Source: Plantactinospora alkalitolerans
GTDB lineage: Bacteria > Actinomycetota > Actinomycetes > Mycobacteriales > Micromonosporaceae
Length of the DNA stretch: 32,568 bases
Reading direction: 5' to 3'
Assembly (NCBI RefSeq): GCF_015690345.1
Contig: NZ_JADPUN010000272.1
Span: forward strand, 1-32,568
Position numbers and translations under genes: made by a program
In this document: positions 21,961-29,878 of the stretch, one piece after another
Layout of the letters: the number at the start of each line of letters is the position of its first letter
Position numbering within the stretch: position 1 is the first letter of the stretch
Notes under the pieces: model-generated
Told to the model about the DNA's origin: nothing
Database searches by the model: none
Seen by the model: only the letters and a program-made list of their open reading frames with translations

Positions 21961-23481
21961 TCAGGGACGTGGCGGGCGGCTGAAGCGGTGGCCGAGCCAA
22001 CCGGCGGCGGCGATTCCGGCGAGCGCACACGTCGCGCCGACGAGTGCCGCGTTCCGGTAGCCGATCGCGCCGTTCGCCCAGGCGACGAACGGCGCGAGCC
22101 AGCCGACGCCGCTCGACAGTCCGATCAGGATGATCAGCAGTAGCCAGCGGACCGGCAGTACCCGTCCGGCGAAGACCAGGAGTCCGACCGCACCGGTCAG
22201 CGCCATCAGCGGCCCCAGCATGACCAGGAGTCGGCCGAGGATGGCGAGAGGCCCGTCGCTGCCCATCGACAGGACGCCGAGGAGCCCACCCGCACACCCC
22301 AGAACCAGCGGAACCACGAACCAGACGACAGTGATCCTCCCCCGCCGGGCCGCAAGCCAGCCACCCAGACCCAACGCCGCCAGCCCGACCAGCAGCGCGA
22401 GCGCGATCTCCCGGGCGAGTGCACCGGGATCGACGCCCGACGCGTCCGCCGGTCTGGCCGACCCGCCGTAGCCGTTGAACTCGACCCGGGTCCAACGCCC
22501 GTCCGGCTCGCGGACGGCGACACCGTCCCGGCCGTTGGCCACCACCACGACGTGACCGGCACGCGTCGGTTGCACGACCAACGCCAGGGAGGAGAGGTAG
22601 ACCTCCGGGTCGCCGAGATCGTCGTACGACCGGATCAGATAGCGGCGCGCCTCGTCCGACACCGCCCAACCCGTTCGCCAGGTGGTACCGGAATCGGTGG
22701 TTTCCTCGACCCGCAGTTTGCCCGGCACCACGCGGTAGCAGTGCGCCGGTTCCCCCGGCACGCAGCCCTGCTCGGCCCCGGCCGGTAGCCCGGACCGCTC
22801 GGCCTCGAAGGCCGTCTCCTCCGCCGGATCCAGGTTCCGCCAGCCCCGCCCGTCGCGTTCGCTGAGCCACCACGTCTCCGGCTGTCGGTCACCCGGGTGG
22901 TAGGCGTTGGCCTGGCCCACCACGACCTGGTCCCGCCAGACCGTCACCGCGACCGCGTCCGGATAGTACGGCGCACTGGTGGCCGCCACCGCGAGTACGG
23001 CGCAGGGCAGCAGGACGAGTACGCCGAACCGACGTACCGCCCGGCGCGTCGCCGGACGTCGCCGGGCCCGGACCCAGACCCAGCTGGCGACGCCGAGCAC
23101 CGGCAGGGCGGCGAGGTCGGTACGGTCGGCCAGGATCACCGATGGCCCGGTGAGCCCGCTCCAGAGCGCGGAGGCGGCGGCCGCCCCGCCGTCGGTCGCC
23201 TTGACCACGGTGAAGGCGAGTCCGGTGACGCCGAGGCTGGCGAGCGCCAGCGGGGTTCCGGGCAGCCTCGGAACGAGCCCGGCGACCACGGTGGCGAGCA
23301 ACGGCGCCGCGACGAGCAGGCCGGCGACGTCACTGAGCTTCCCGGTGACCAGCCCCGGGTACGCCGCCTTGAGGAGATGGTCGTTGACCACGAGCGCGAC
23401 GATCGCCAGCACGGTCACCGGATGACCGAGCCAGGCGAGCATCACCGGTGGGGTGTTCCGGGTGCGGCTGTCGTCGTCCAT
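21961..23481 (-). CDS. Polytopic membrane protein with extracytoplasmic BNR-like domain
   Basis: 506 residues, function unknown. Five hydrophobic segments come first (about 13-155), including the motif VNDHLLKAAYPGLVTGKLSDVAGLLVAAP, which I have seen in uncharacterised membrane proteins. A soluble stretch of ~180 residues follows: it contains the BNR-like TTDSGTTWRTGWAV and a similar VVVANGRDGVAVREPDGRWTRVEF, plus a cysteine pair (GCVPGEPAHCYRV) that could form a disulfide outside the membrane. Five more segments complete a 10-helix protein ending in GHRFSRPPRP. The ATG at 23481 has no good ribosome-binding site. It converges on the AlkZ-like gene. The soluble domain may be a small beta-propeller-like sensor or ligand binder; that is a guess. 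Confidence 0.8.
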   Translation of the reverse strand: MDDDSRTRNTPPVMLAWLGHPVTVLAIVALVVNDHLLKAAYPGLVTGKLSDVAGLLVAAPLLATVVAGLVPRLPGTPLALASLGVTGLAFTVVKATDGGAAAASALWSGLTGPSVILADRTDLAALPVLGVASWVWVRARRRPATRRAVRRFGVLVLLPCAVLAVAATSAPYYPDAVAVTVWRDQVVVGQANAYHPGDRQPETWWLSERDGRGWRNLDPAEETAFEAERSGLPAGAEQGCVPGEPAHCYRVVPGKLRVEETTDSGTTWRTGWAVSDEARRYLIRSYDDLGDPEVYLSSLALVVQPTRAGHVVVVANGRDGVAVREPDGRWTRVEFNGYGGSARPADASGVDPGALAREIALALLVGLAALGLGGWLAARRGRITVVWFVVPLVLGCAGGLLGVLSMGSDGPLAILGRLLVMLGPLMALTGAVGLLVFAGRVLPVRWLLLIILIGLSSGVGWLAPFVAWANGAIGYRNAALVGATCALAGIAAAGWLGHRFSRPPRP

Positions 23482-23634
23482 GTTGACGACGATTCCGACC
23501 CGGCATCACGATCCCGGCACCACCGCGTCGCGATCTTGCGCCGATCCGGACACCCTCAGGTCGCGAAAGGGCGGCAATCCGGTACGTCGCCCCGCCCGAC
23601 AACCATCCACACCCGGCGGAGCGTCAGCCGTACC

Positions 23635-23731
23635 GGACGATGCCCCTGAATGCCAGGACGCCCCTCCCTGGATGCCAGGACGATGCCACGGCAGGCCAGG
23701 ACGATGCGCCGACGGCCGGACGATGCCGCTA
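23635..23731. repeat. Five degenerate ~21-bp tandem repeats at the nucS stop
   Basis: Units start ggacgatgcc or a variant at 23635, 23656, 23678, 23699 and 23718, and most end in ggcca or tgcca. The last unit contains the nucS stop codon (TAG on the minus strand). The rest of the 247-bp space between nucS and the membrane-protein gene shows no gene. Confidence 0.7.
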
Positions 23732-24388
23732 GAAGAGGGTCATCTCGTCCCGGACGATGCCACGCAGCCGGTCGTAGTTCACCGCCACGCACCGGATTCC
23801 CCGGTCGGCGGCGAGCACCCGGGCCTGCGGCTTGATCTCCTGCGCCGCGAAGATGCCGTGAACCGGCGCGAGCAGCGGATCGCGGTTGAGCAACTCCAGG
23901 TAGCGGGTGAGCTGTTCCACCCCGTCGATCTCGCCGCGCCGCTTGATCTCCACCGCTACCGCCGCCCCGGCACCGTCCCGGCAGAGCAGGTCGACCGGCC
24001 CGATAGCGGTGGGGTACTCCCGGCGGACCAGCGTGAAGCCGGCGCCGAACTCGGTGGGGTTCGCGGCCAGCAATTCCTGGAGGTGCGCCTCCACGCCGTC
24101 CTTACGCAACCCGGGATCGACACCCAACTCGTACGACGAATCCTGGAAGATCTCCTCCAGGGTGATCCGCAGTTCCTCACCGGCCTTGTTGACCACCCGC
24201 CACACGCCGGGAGCCTCCTCCAGCCGGCACGGCGGGCTCATCCAGTTGAGTGGCTTGTAGGCCCGGTCGTCGGCATGGATCGAGACCGATCCGTCGGCCT
24301 TGACCATCAGCAACCGGGTCGCCAGCGGCAGGTGTGCCGAAAGCCGTCCGACATAGTCCACGGAGCACCGCGCTATCACCAACCGCAC
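23729..24388 (-). CDS. nucS: NucS (EndoMS) mismatch-specific endonuclease
   Basis: 219 residues, the family length. NucS cuts double-stranded DNA at mismatches and provides mismatch repair in actinobacteria, which lack MutS and MutL. The N-terminal DNA-binding half starts [54 protein letters not shown]. The nuclease half has the PD-(D/E)XK core: [35 protein letters not shown], then [34 protein letters not shown], all typical. The C terminus DEMTLF fits the sliding-clamp-binding tail of the family. The GTG at 24388 matches the conserved first residues and lies six bases after the -10-like TACCCT, so the message is probably leaderless. It is divergent from the DUF4126 gene. Confidence 0.95.
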   Translation of the reverse strand: MRLVIARCSVDYVGRLSAHLPLATRLLMVKADGSVSIHADDRAYKPLNWMSPPCRLEEAPGVWRVVNKAGEELRITLEEIFQDSSYELGVDPGLRKDGVEAHLQELLAANPTEFGAGFTLVRREYPTAIGPVDLLCRDGAGAAVAVEIKRRGEIDGVEQLTRYLELLNRDPLLAPVHGIFAAQEIKPQARVLAADRGIRCVAVNYDRLRGIVRDEMTLF

Positions 24389-24394
24389 CCGACG

Positions 24395-24400
24395 AGGGTA
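24395..24400 (-). promoter_or_regulatory. -10 element TACCCT of leaderless nucS
   Basis: TACCCT (minus strand) fits TANNNT and ends six bases before the GTG of nucS; there is no ribosome-binding site between them. Confidence 0.5.
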
Positions 24401-24461
24401 GCGGAGCGGGCGGAGCACGTCCGACGGGCCATGCTGGCGAGTTGGTGCCATCCTGGAAGCT

Positions 24462-25094
24462 GTGCTGGAAGCCCTCACCGGAACCGGTCTCGCCGCATCG
24501 GCGGGACTGAACGCATACATTCCCCTGCTCACCATGGCCCTGCTCGCCCGGTTCACCGAACTCGTCAACCTGCCGAGCGGTTGGCAGTGGCTCTCCAACG
24601 GTTGGACGATCGCGATTCTGGCGGTGCTGCTGGCCGTCGAGGTGGTCGCCGACAAGGTGCCGGTGGTCGACCACGTCAACGACGTCGTGCAGACGGTCGT
24701 CCGTCCGACGGCGGGCGGACTCGCGTTCGGCGCGGGGTCCGGCTCGGAGACGGCCACCGTCAGTGACCCGGGGCAGTTCTTCGGATCCCACCAGTGGGTA
24801 CCGGTCGCCATCGGGGTGATCATCGCGCTCGGCGTACACGGGGTGAAGGCCGCCGCTCGGCCCGTGATCAACGCCGGCACGGCCGGATTCGGCGCTCCGG
24901 TGGCGAGCACCGCCGAGGATGCGACGAGCGTGTTCGTCTCGCTGGCCGCGATCCTGCTTCCGGTGCTGGTACTGGTGTTCCTGCTCGGGGTGCCGTTCCT
25001 GGTGATGTGGGTCGTCCGTCGGCGTCGGCGCCGCCGGCAGCAGCGGCGGGCCGCCCGGCTCGCCCGGACCGAGACCATGGTGGACCACTACTGA
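24462..25094 (+). CDS. DUF4126 membrane protein
   Basis: 210 residues with four hydrophobic segments (about 5-29, 47-63, 108-126, 155-190). The N terminus [27 protein letters not shown] is the DUF4126 signature; the family has no known activity. A Gly/Ala-rich part ([28 protein letters not shown]) lies between segments two and three. The C-terminal helix ends in a strongly basic run ([17 protein letters not shown]), which should sit on the cytoplasmic side. The GTG at 24462 is the only plausible start; no clear ribosome-binding site. It is divergent from nucS; a functional link is not implied. Confidence 0.85.
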   Translation: MLEALTGTGLAASAGLNAYIPLLTMALLARFTELVNLPSGWQWLSNGWTIAILAVLLAVEVVADKVPVVDHVNDVVQTVVRPTAGGLAFGAGSGSETATVSDPGQFFGSHQWVPVAIGVIIALGVHGVKAAARPVINAGTAGFGAPVASTAEDATSVFVSLAAILLPVLVLVFLLGVPFLVMWVVRRRRRRRQQRRAARLARTETMVDHY

Positions 25095-25118
25095 CCGCCG
25101 GACGCCGGACGCCCCGCT

Positions 25119-25246
25119 CCGGGACGCCGGGTAACCGGGACGCCGGGTAACCGGGACGCCGGGTAACGGGGACGCCGGGTAACCGGGACGCCGGGTAACC
25201 GGGACGCCGGGTAACCGGGACGCCGGGTAACCGGGACGCCGGATCC
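25119..25246. repeat. Tandem array of eight 16-bp units
   Basis: Seven full units ccgggacgccgggtaa (the fourth begins cggg) and an eighth with a changed end (ggatcc) span 128 bp directly after the DUF4126 gene. There are no spacers. The size and copy number are identical to the array at 15075-15202, although the unit sequence is unrelated. The rest of this ~247-bp gap shows no gene. Confidence 0.9.
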
Positions 25247-25341
25247 GGCGACCGGCCGTGCCGGCTCATCCCATCGGCGTCAGCCACTGGCCCGGACGGG
25301 TTCCGGCCCCTCCGGGACCACGGCAGTGGACCGGGACTGGC

Positions 25342-26325
25342 ATGCTCGGCCGGGTGTTCGCGAAGATATTTCGGATCGGCCTGATCTCCGTCTCCGCCGC
25401 CGCGCTCGTAGGTGCCCTCGTCCTGGTGGTGGCCGTGGCGCGCGGCGGCGACACCTCGGCGACGCCGAAGGCGGGATTCGAGCCGTCGTGGGCCGGCGGC
25501 CCGGCCGGACCGGCGGATGGCACCCCGCAGGCTGGTACGGCGACGGCCAGCGCACCACACCCGACCCGACCTGCGACGACCCCGACCGCCCCGACCTCGA
25601 CGCGCCAGCCGACAGCCGCCGAGCGGCCCGGGGCGACCCGGCCGGGCACCCGTCCACCGGTCGTCGGGCACGGTCCCCGCTCCGGCAACCTGGTCGCACT
25701 CACTTTCGACGCCGACATGACCGACGCGATGCTCGCCAACCTGCGCGGCGGGCGGGTGCGGTCGTACGCCAACATGCGGATCATCGAACTGTTGGAACGG
25801 GAGCGGATCCCGGCGACGTTCTTCCTGACCGGCAAGTGGGTGGAGCGCTATCCGGAGTTGACCCGACGCCTGGCCGGCAATTCGCGCTTCGAACTGGCCA
25901 ACCACACGTACGGGCACCTGGCGTTCACCCCGAACTGCTACGGCCTGCCCCGGGTGTCGAACAGTCGGATGACCGAGGACGTGGCCCGGACCTTCCGGCT
26001 GATCGAGCCGTACGGGGGCCGGCAGACCCGCTACTTCCGCTTCCCGGGACTGTGCCACGACGGTGCCGCACTTGCCGCCCTCGCGCCACTCGGAGTGACA
26101 GTGGTCGACGGCGACGTGGTCAGCGGGGACCCGTTCGCCACCGCCTGGCGGCCGATCGTCAACGCGGTGCTGTCGAAGGTCAAGCCGGGCTCGGTCGTCG
26201 TACTGCACGTGACCGAGGCGAACGCGGCGATGACCGACGAGGCGCTGCCGCACATCCTGCGCGGGCTGCGTGAGCGCGGACTCTCCCCGGCACCGCTGTC
26301 CGAGGTACTGGCCGGCGGCAGGTGA
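25342..26325 (+). CDS. Polysaccharide deacetylase (NodB homology)
   Basis: 327 residues. A basic N terminus and a single membrane segment (about 12-33, LISVSAAALVGALVLVVAVA) anchor it outside the membrane. A ~75-residue Pro/Thr/Ala linker follows, then the NodB domain. Metal and catalytic motifs are LVALTFDADMTDAML (Asp pair), TFFLTGKWVERYP, FELANHTYGHL (the two metal-binding His), TRYFRFPGLCHD and VVVLHVTEAN. It would remove acetyl groups from a wall or extracellular polysaccharide with a bound zinc ion. The ATG at 25342 begins the membrane anchor; the frame upstream to 25258 lacks sense. No clear ribosome-binding site. It is a likely single gene. Confidence 0.85.
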   Translation: MLGRVFAKIFRIGLISVSAAALVGALVLVVAVARGGDTSATPKAGFEPSWAGGPAGPADGTPQAGTATASAPHPTRPATTPTAPTSTRQPTAAERPGATRPGTRPPVVGHGPRSGNLVALTFDADMTDAMLANLRGGRVRSYANMRIIELLERERIPATFFLTGKWVERYPELTRRLAGNSRFELANHTYGHLAFTPNCYGLPRVSNSRMTEDVARTFRLIEPYGGRQTRYFRFPGLCHDGAALAALAPLGVTVVDGDVVSGDPFATAWRPIVNAVLSKVKPGSVVVLHVTEANAAMTDEALPHILRGLRERGLSPAPLSEVLAGGR

Positions 26326-26381
26326 CTTCCGTGGTTGCGTGAATTCGCCGCGAGTGCGACGCGGCGAACGATGAAGATGAG

Positions 26382-27614
26382 GTGATGGGGCAGGTCTTCC
26401 GCTCGCGGGCGGTGGTGACGGCGGAGACACATCGAACGACCCGGTTCGAGATCTTCTTCGATCTGGTGTTCGTCTTCGCTCTGATCAGGGTCACCGAGTT
26501 CATGAGTGCGCGGCCCGCGCCGGTGACCCTGGCCCAGGGGCTCCTCATCCTCATGATGTTGTGGCTCTCCTGGTTGGTCTACTCCTCGCTCGGAAACTAT
26601 GCCCGAGCCGATGTCGGGCTGAGCCGTGCCGGTACCACCGCCGCCATGGCAGCCGTCTTCCTCGCCGCGCTCGTCATCCCCGATGTCTGGAAATCCGGTC
26701 CGGGAACGTTGGAACCTCGGCTGATCCTGGTGCTGGCCTACATCGTGCTGAGGCTGATCCATCTGGCCCTCTTCCGCTGGGCGGCGGCGGACGACCGGCG
26801 GCTGCGCAGGACCATTCGCATCTACGCCCTCGCTACCGTGCCGTCCTGGATTCCACTCGTTCTCGGTGCGGTGTTCGGCGGCAGGACGCAGATCCTGCTC
26901 TGGACCGCAGCGCTCGTCATCGACATGGCCGGCGGGGTGATCGCCTCTGTTCGAAGCGGTTGGTCGATACGCAGCCCGGGTCACTTCACGGAGCGGCACA
27001 GCCTCGTGGTGATCATCGCGCTCGGTGAGTCCCTGGTCTCGGTCGGCACCGGGGTCGGCGTGGAGATGATCCGTCGACCGGTCCTGCTGGCCGCGCTCCT
27101 CACCCTCACCATCACGGTGTGCCTGTACCGGTTGTACTCCGAGAATGCGGCCATTGCCGGGGAGGTGCTGAAGGCCGAGTCCGGCGTACGACGCGGCAGG
27201 CTGGCCACCAACGCCTACGGCCGGGCCCATTTCCCGCTGATCGCCGGAACCATATACACGGCGCTGGGGGTCGAGCAGGTGATCGCCGACCTGTCACACG
27301 GGCATTCCCACGACATCGCCGAACTACGCCTGGGCTGGCCCTCGGCCGCCGCACTGTTCGGCGGGACCGCTCTGTACCTCACGGGCAGGGCAGCGTTCCT
27401 GGGTCTCAGTGTCCGGTCCGTGCCACCGGAACAACTCCTCGCTCCCGGTGTGGTGCTGCTGTTACTTCCCGCCGGCCGGTTCCTACCTGGTTTGGCCGCT
27501 CTCGGCCTGCTCGCCACGTTCCTCGTCGTCCTGGTCAGCTACGAGGCGCTGTGCAGACGCAGGCGGGATTCCGGGGGACCCGCGGTCGACCCGGCGACCT
27601 CCGGACCGTCGTGA
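26382..27614 (+). CDS. Low temperature requirement protein A (LtrA) family membrane protein
   Basis: 410 residues, about 11 membrane segments. The N-terminal HRTTRFEIFFDLVFVFALIRVTEFM and the middle HFTERHSLVVIIALGESLVSVGTGV are hallmarks of the LtrA family, named from a Listeria cold-growth gene; the biochemical role is unknown. The start is either the GTG at 26382 or the ATG at 26385; GATGAG just upstream offers a weak ribosome-binding site. The C-terminal tail (RRRRDSGGPAVDPATSGPS) is polar. The next gene has its own promoter signal, so this is probably a single-gene unit. Confidence 0.85.
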   Translation: MMGQVFRSRAVVTAETHRTTRFEIFFDLVFVFALIRVTEFMSARPAPVTLAQGLLILMMLWLSWLVYSSLGNYARADVGLSRAGTTAAMAAVFLAALVIPDVWKSGPGTLEPRLILVLAYIVLRLIHLALFRWAAADDRRLRRTIRIYALATVPSWIPLVLGAVFGGRTQILLWTAALVIDMAGGVIASVRSGWSIRSPGHFTERHSLVVIIALGESLVSVGTGVGVEMIRRPVLLAALLTLTITVCLYRLYSENAAIAGEVLKAESGVRRGRLATNAYGRAHFPLIAGTIYTALGVEQVIADLSHGHSHDIAELRLGWPSAAALFGGTALYLTGRAAFLGLSVRSVPPEQLLAPGVVLLLLPAGRFLPGLAALGLLATFLVVLVSYEALCRRRRDSGGPAVDPATSGPS

Positions 27615-27671
27615 CGACCTTCGCGCTCGCGCGGCAGCCGACCCGGCGATCACCGCCGCCGGACCGTCACG

Positions 27672-27677
27672 CATAGT
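27672..27677 (+). promoter_or_regulatory. Possible -10 element CATAGT of a leaderless ABC operon
   Basis: CATAGT ends six bases before the ATG at 27684, and no ribosome-binding site is present. The match to TANNNT is partial, so confidence is low. Confidence 0.35.
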
Positions 27678-27683
27678 GGTCCC

Positions 27684-28532
27684 ATGGATGACCAGCTCGC
27701 GATCTCCGTCCGGGGGTTGCGCAAGGCGTACGGCGACACCACAGCCGTGGACGGCGTCGACCTGACGGTGTCCCGGGGTGAGGTTTTCGCCCTGCTGGGC
27801 CCGAACGGAGCGGGCAAGACCACCACGGTGGAGATCCTGGAGGGCTACCGCCGCCGGGACGCGGGCGAGGTCAGCGTGCTCGGCATCGATCCGGACCACG
27901 CGGACGACCAGTGGCGGACCCGGGTCGGCATCGTGCTCCAGGGCACCGGTGAGTTCGACGATCTCACCGTCGCCGAGGTGGTGCACCACTTCGCCGGCTT
28001 CTATCCGGCACCGGACGATCCGGACAAGGTCATCGACCGGGTCGGCCTGGTCGACAAGGCGAAGTCCCGGACCCATGCCCTCTCCGGGGGACAGAAGCGG
28101 CGGCTGGACGTCGCGTTGGGCATCATCGGCCGCCCCGAGCTGCTGTTCCTGGACGAGCCGACCACCGGCTTCGACCCGGAGGCCCGTCGCGAGTTCTGGG
28201 AACTCATCCGCGACCTGGCCGCCGCTGGTACCACCATCGTGCTGACCACGCACTACCTGGACGAGGCCGAGGCGCTCGCCGACCGGGTCGGTGTGATCAC
28301 CGGCGGCCGGCTGGTCGAGGTGGCCGCCCCGGCCCGACTCGGCAACCGGGAGAACGCGCTGACCACGGTCTCCTGGCGTACCCCGACCGGCGAGGTGGAA
28401 CGCGCGGAGAGCGCGACGCCGACGGCCCTGGTCGGCGAGCTGGCCGCGCGGTTCGGCGGCGAGGTGCCGGGACTGACCGTGACCCGGCCCAGCCTGGAAG
28501 ACATCTACCTGCGGATGATCGGGCACCGATGA
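27684..28532 (+). CDS. ABC transporter ATP-binding protein (DrrA-like)
   Basis: 282 residues. Walker A is GPNGAGKTT (39-47), the signature is LSGGQKRRLD, Walker B is ELLFLDEPTTGFDP, followed by the switch histidine in VLTTHYLDEAEAL. The layout, with a C-terminal extension of ~75 residues after the nucleotide domain, is that of the DrrA/NatA group that powers export of drugs, antibiotics or lipids. It pairs with the permease that follows with a four-base ATGA overlap. The substrate is unknown. No regulator lies beside it. Confidence 0.9.
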   Translation: MDDQLAISVRGLRKAYGDTTAVDGVDLTVSRGEVFALLGPNGAGKTTTVEILEGYRRRDAGEVSVLGIDPDHADDQWRTRVGIVLQGTGEFDDLTVAEVVHHFAGFYPAPDDPDKVIDRVGLVDKAKSRTHALSGGQKRRLDVALGIIGRPELLFLDEPTTGFDPEARREFWELIRDLAAAGTTIVLTTHYLDEAEALADRVGVITGGRLVEVAAPARLGNRENALTTVSWRTPTGEVERAESATPTALVGELAARFGGEVPGLTVTRPSLEDIYLRMIGHR

Positions 28533-29377
28533 CCACCACATCACGCACTTCCGCCACCCCGGCGACGACGGTCCCCGGTCGGCGCCTCGGCCCGGTCGCC
28601 CTCGGCCTCCGCCAGGGCCGCCTCGAACTCCGGCAGTTCCTCCGCAGCCGCGAGTCGGTGGTCTTCACCATGGCCTTCCCGGTCGTCCTACTCCTGATCT
28701 TCGCCTCGGTCTTCGGGGACGAGATCGGCGGCGGGGTACGGTTCACCCAGTATTTCGTGACCGGGATGATCGCCTCCGGGCTGGTGGCGGTGGGCTTCCA
28801 GAACCTGGCGATCCAGATTCCGGGCGAGCGGGACCGGGGCATCCTCAAGCGGCTGCGTGGTACCCCGATGCCGCAGTGGGTCTACTTCGCCGGCAAGGTG
28901 ATCATGGTCGGGGTGATCGCCCTGGTAGAGACCGCCCTCCTGCTCGGCACCGCGACCCTCTTCTTCGATCTCCAGCTGCCGGCGACCGCGGCCAGGTGGT
29001 TCACCTTCGGCTGGGTCTCGCTGCTCGGCATCACCGCCTGCACGCTCCTCGGCATCGCCTTCTCGTCCCTCGCCCAGACCGGTCGAGGCGCCTCGGCGAC
29101 CGCCACCCCGGTCGCCCTGATCCTCCAGTTCATCTCCGGCGTCTTCATCGTCTTCACCGAACTTCCGTCCTGGATGCAGCAGGTGGCGGCCCTCTTCCCC
29201 CTCAAGTGGATGTGCCAGGGCCTCCGCAGCGTCTTCCTACCCGCCTCCTTCGCCGCACAGGAACCCGCCGGCTCCTTCGAACTGGGCCGGGTCGCCCTCG
29301 TCCTGTCCATCTGGTGCGTCCTCGGCCTCGTCCTCTGCCTGACCACCTTCCGCTGGACCACCCGCCGCGACGGCTGA
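28529..29377 (+). CDS. ABC-2 type transporter permease (DrrB-like)
   Basis: 282 residues with six membrane segments. After a Thr/Ala-rich cytoplasmic N terminus of ~30 residues comes LELRQFLRSRESVVFTMAFPVVLLLIFASVF, and the ABC-2 elements IPGERDRGILKRLRGTPMPQWVYFAGK and FISGVFIVFTELPSWMQQVAALFPLKWMCQGLRSVFLP. It forms the membrane channel with the ATPase encoded just upstream; two copies of each usually assemble. It is the last gene of the unit; a 7-bp hairpin follows at 29401. Confidence 0.9.
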   Translation: MTTTSRTSATPATTVPGRRLGPVALGLRQGRLELRQFLRSRESVVFTMAFPVVLLLIFASVFGDEIGGGVRFTQYFVTGMIASGLVAVGFQNLAIQIPGERDRGILKRLRGTPMPQWVYFAGKVIMVGVIALVETALLLGTATLFFDLQLPATAARWFTFGWVSLLGITACTLLGIAFSSLAQTGRGASATATPVALILQFISGVFIVFTELPSWMQQVAALFPLKWMCQGLRSVFLPASFAAQEPAGSFELGRVALVLSIWCVLGLVLCLTTFRWTTRRDG

Positions 29378-29400
29378 TCAGGTGCACCAGGAGACGGCGA

Positions 29401-29417
29401 ACTCACCCAAGGTGAGT
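29401..29417 (+). terminator. Short hairpin after the ABC operon
   Basis: actcacc-caa-ggtgagt forms a 7-bp stem with a 3-nt loop, 24 bases after the permease stop. No T-run follows, so it may be a weak or factor-dependent terminator. Confidence 0.35.
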
Positions 29418-29484
29418 GGGATGAGGCGGTCCCGGGCGGGCTGAGCCCCCTTGGCCGCCGGTCGCTGAGGTCGCGCCGGCCGTT

Positions 29485-29505
29485 CACGCCTCGACGGGAG
29501 GCGTG
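29485..29505 (-). terminator. Hairpin at the end of the secreted-protein fragment
   Basis: cacgcctc-gacgg-gaggcgtg is an 8-bp perfect stem that directly abuts the TGA of the minus-strand ORF at 29506. Its position supports this ORF as the true 3' end of a gene. Confidence 0.5.
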
Positions 29506-29844
29506 TCATACGACGGAGAAGGCCACTGTTCCGGTGTACTCACCGGCGACGGCGGCCAGAGGCAGTTGAACGGCAACGACTGGATCCCAGGTGGAGGAGT
29601 TCGTGCCACGACCGTCGGTGCGGGCGTAGGCGGTGCGTGCCACGTCGATGGTCTGCGCGTCCCGGGAGACCCACATCTTCGAGACCGCAGATCGCGCACC
29701 GTTACCGGCCCAGGTCGGCGGAGACGGTACGGTCGGGACGGGCGCCGGGCAGAAGACATTGCACGACTGGGCACCGTTGATCAGGTTCACCGTGCTGTCA
29801 GCTCCGCCGCTACCAGATCGATCAGGCGCGGCCGGGTGTCTCAT
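29506..29844 (-). pseudogene. C-terminal fragment of a secreted beta-rich protein
   Basis: 112 codons from an ATG at 29844 without a ribosome-binding site. The end (ARTAYARTDGRGTNSSTWDPVVAVQLPLAAVAGEYTGTVAFSVV) matches the typical last domain of actinobacterial secreted proteins that end in WNP...VP..AVAGTYTGTV..SV. The preceding part (SKMWVSRDAQTIDVARTAY) also fits this domain. No signal peptide or N-terminal domain is present, and the start reads MRHPAAPDRSGSGG, which is unlike the family. It is probably a truncated gene; a late, small product of the upstream operon (34 bp after the GT-MT stop) remains possible. Confidence 0.5.
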
Positions 29845-29878
29845 AGAACCGGGACGCTGGCTGCACCGTGTCCGATAG

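Noticed and set aside
24868-26430. A 520-codon minus-strand frame across DUF4126, the 16-bp array and the deacetylase
   Set aside because: It includes translated tandem repeats and is antisense to two well-supported genes.
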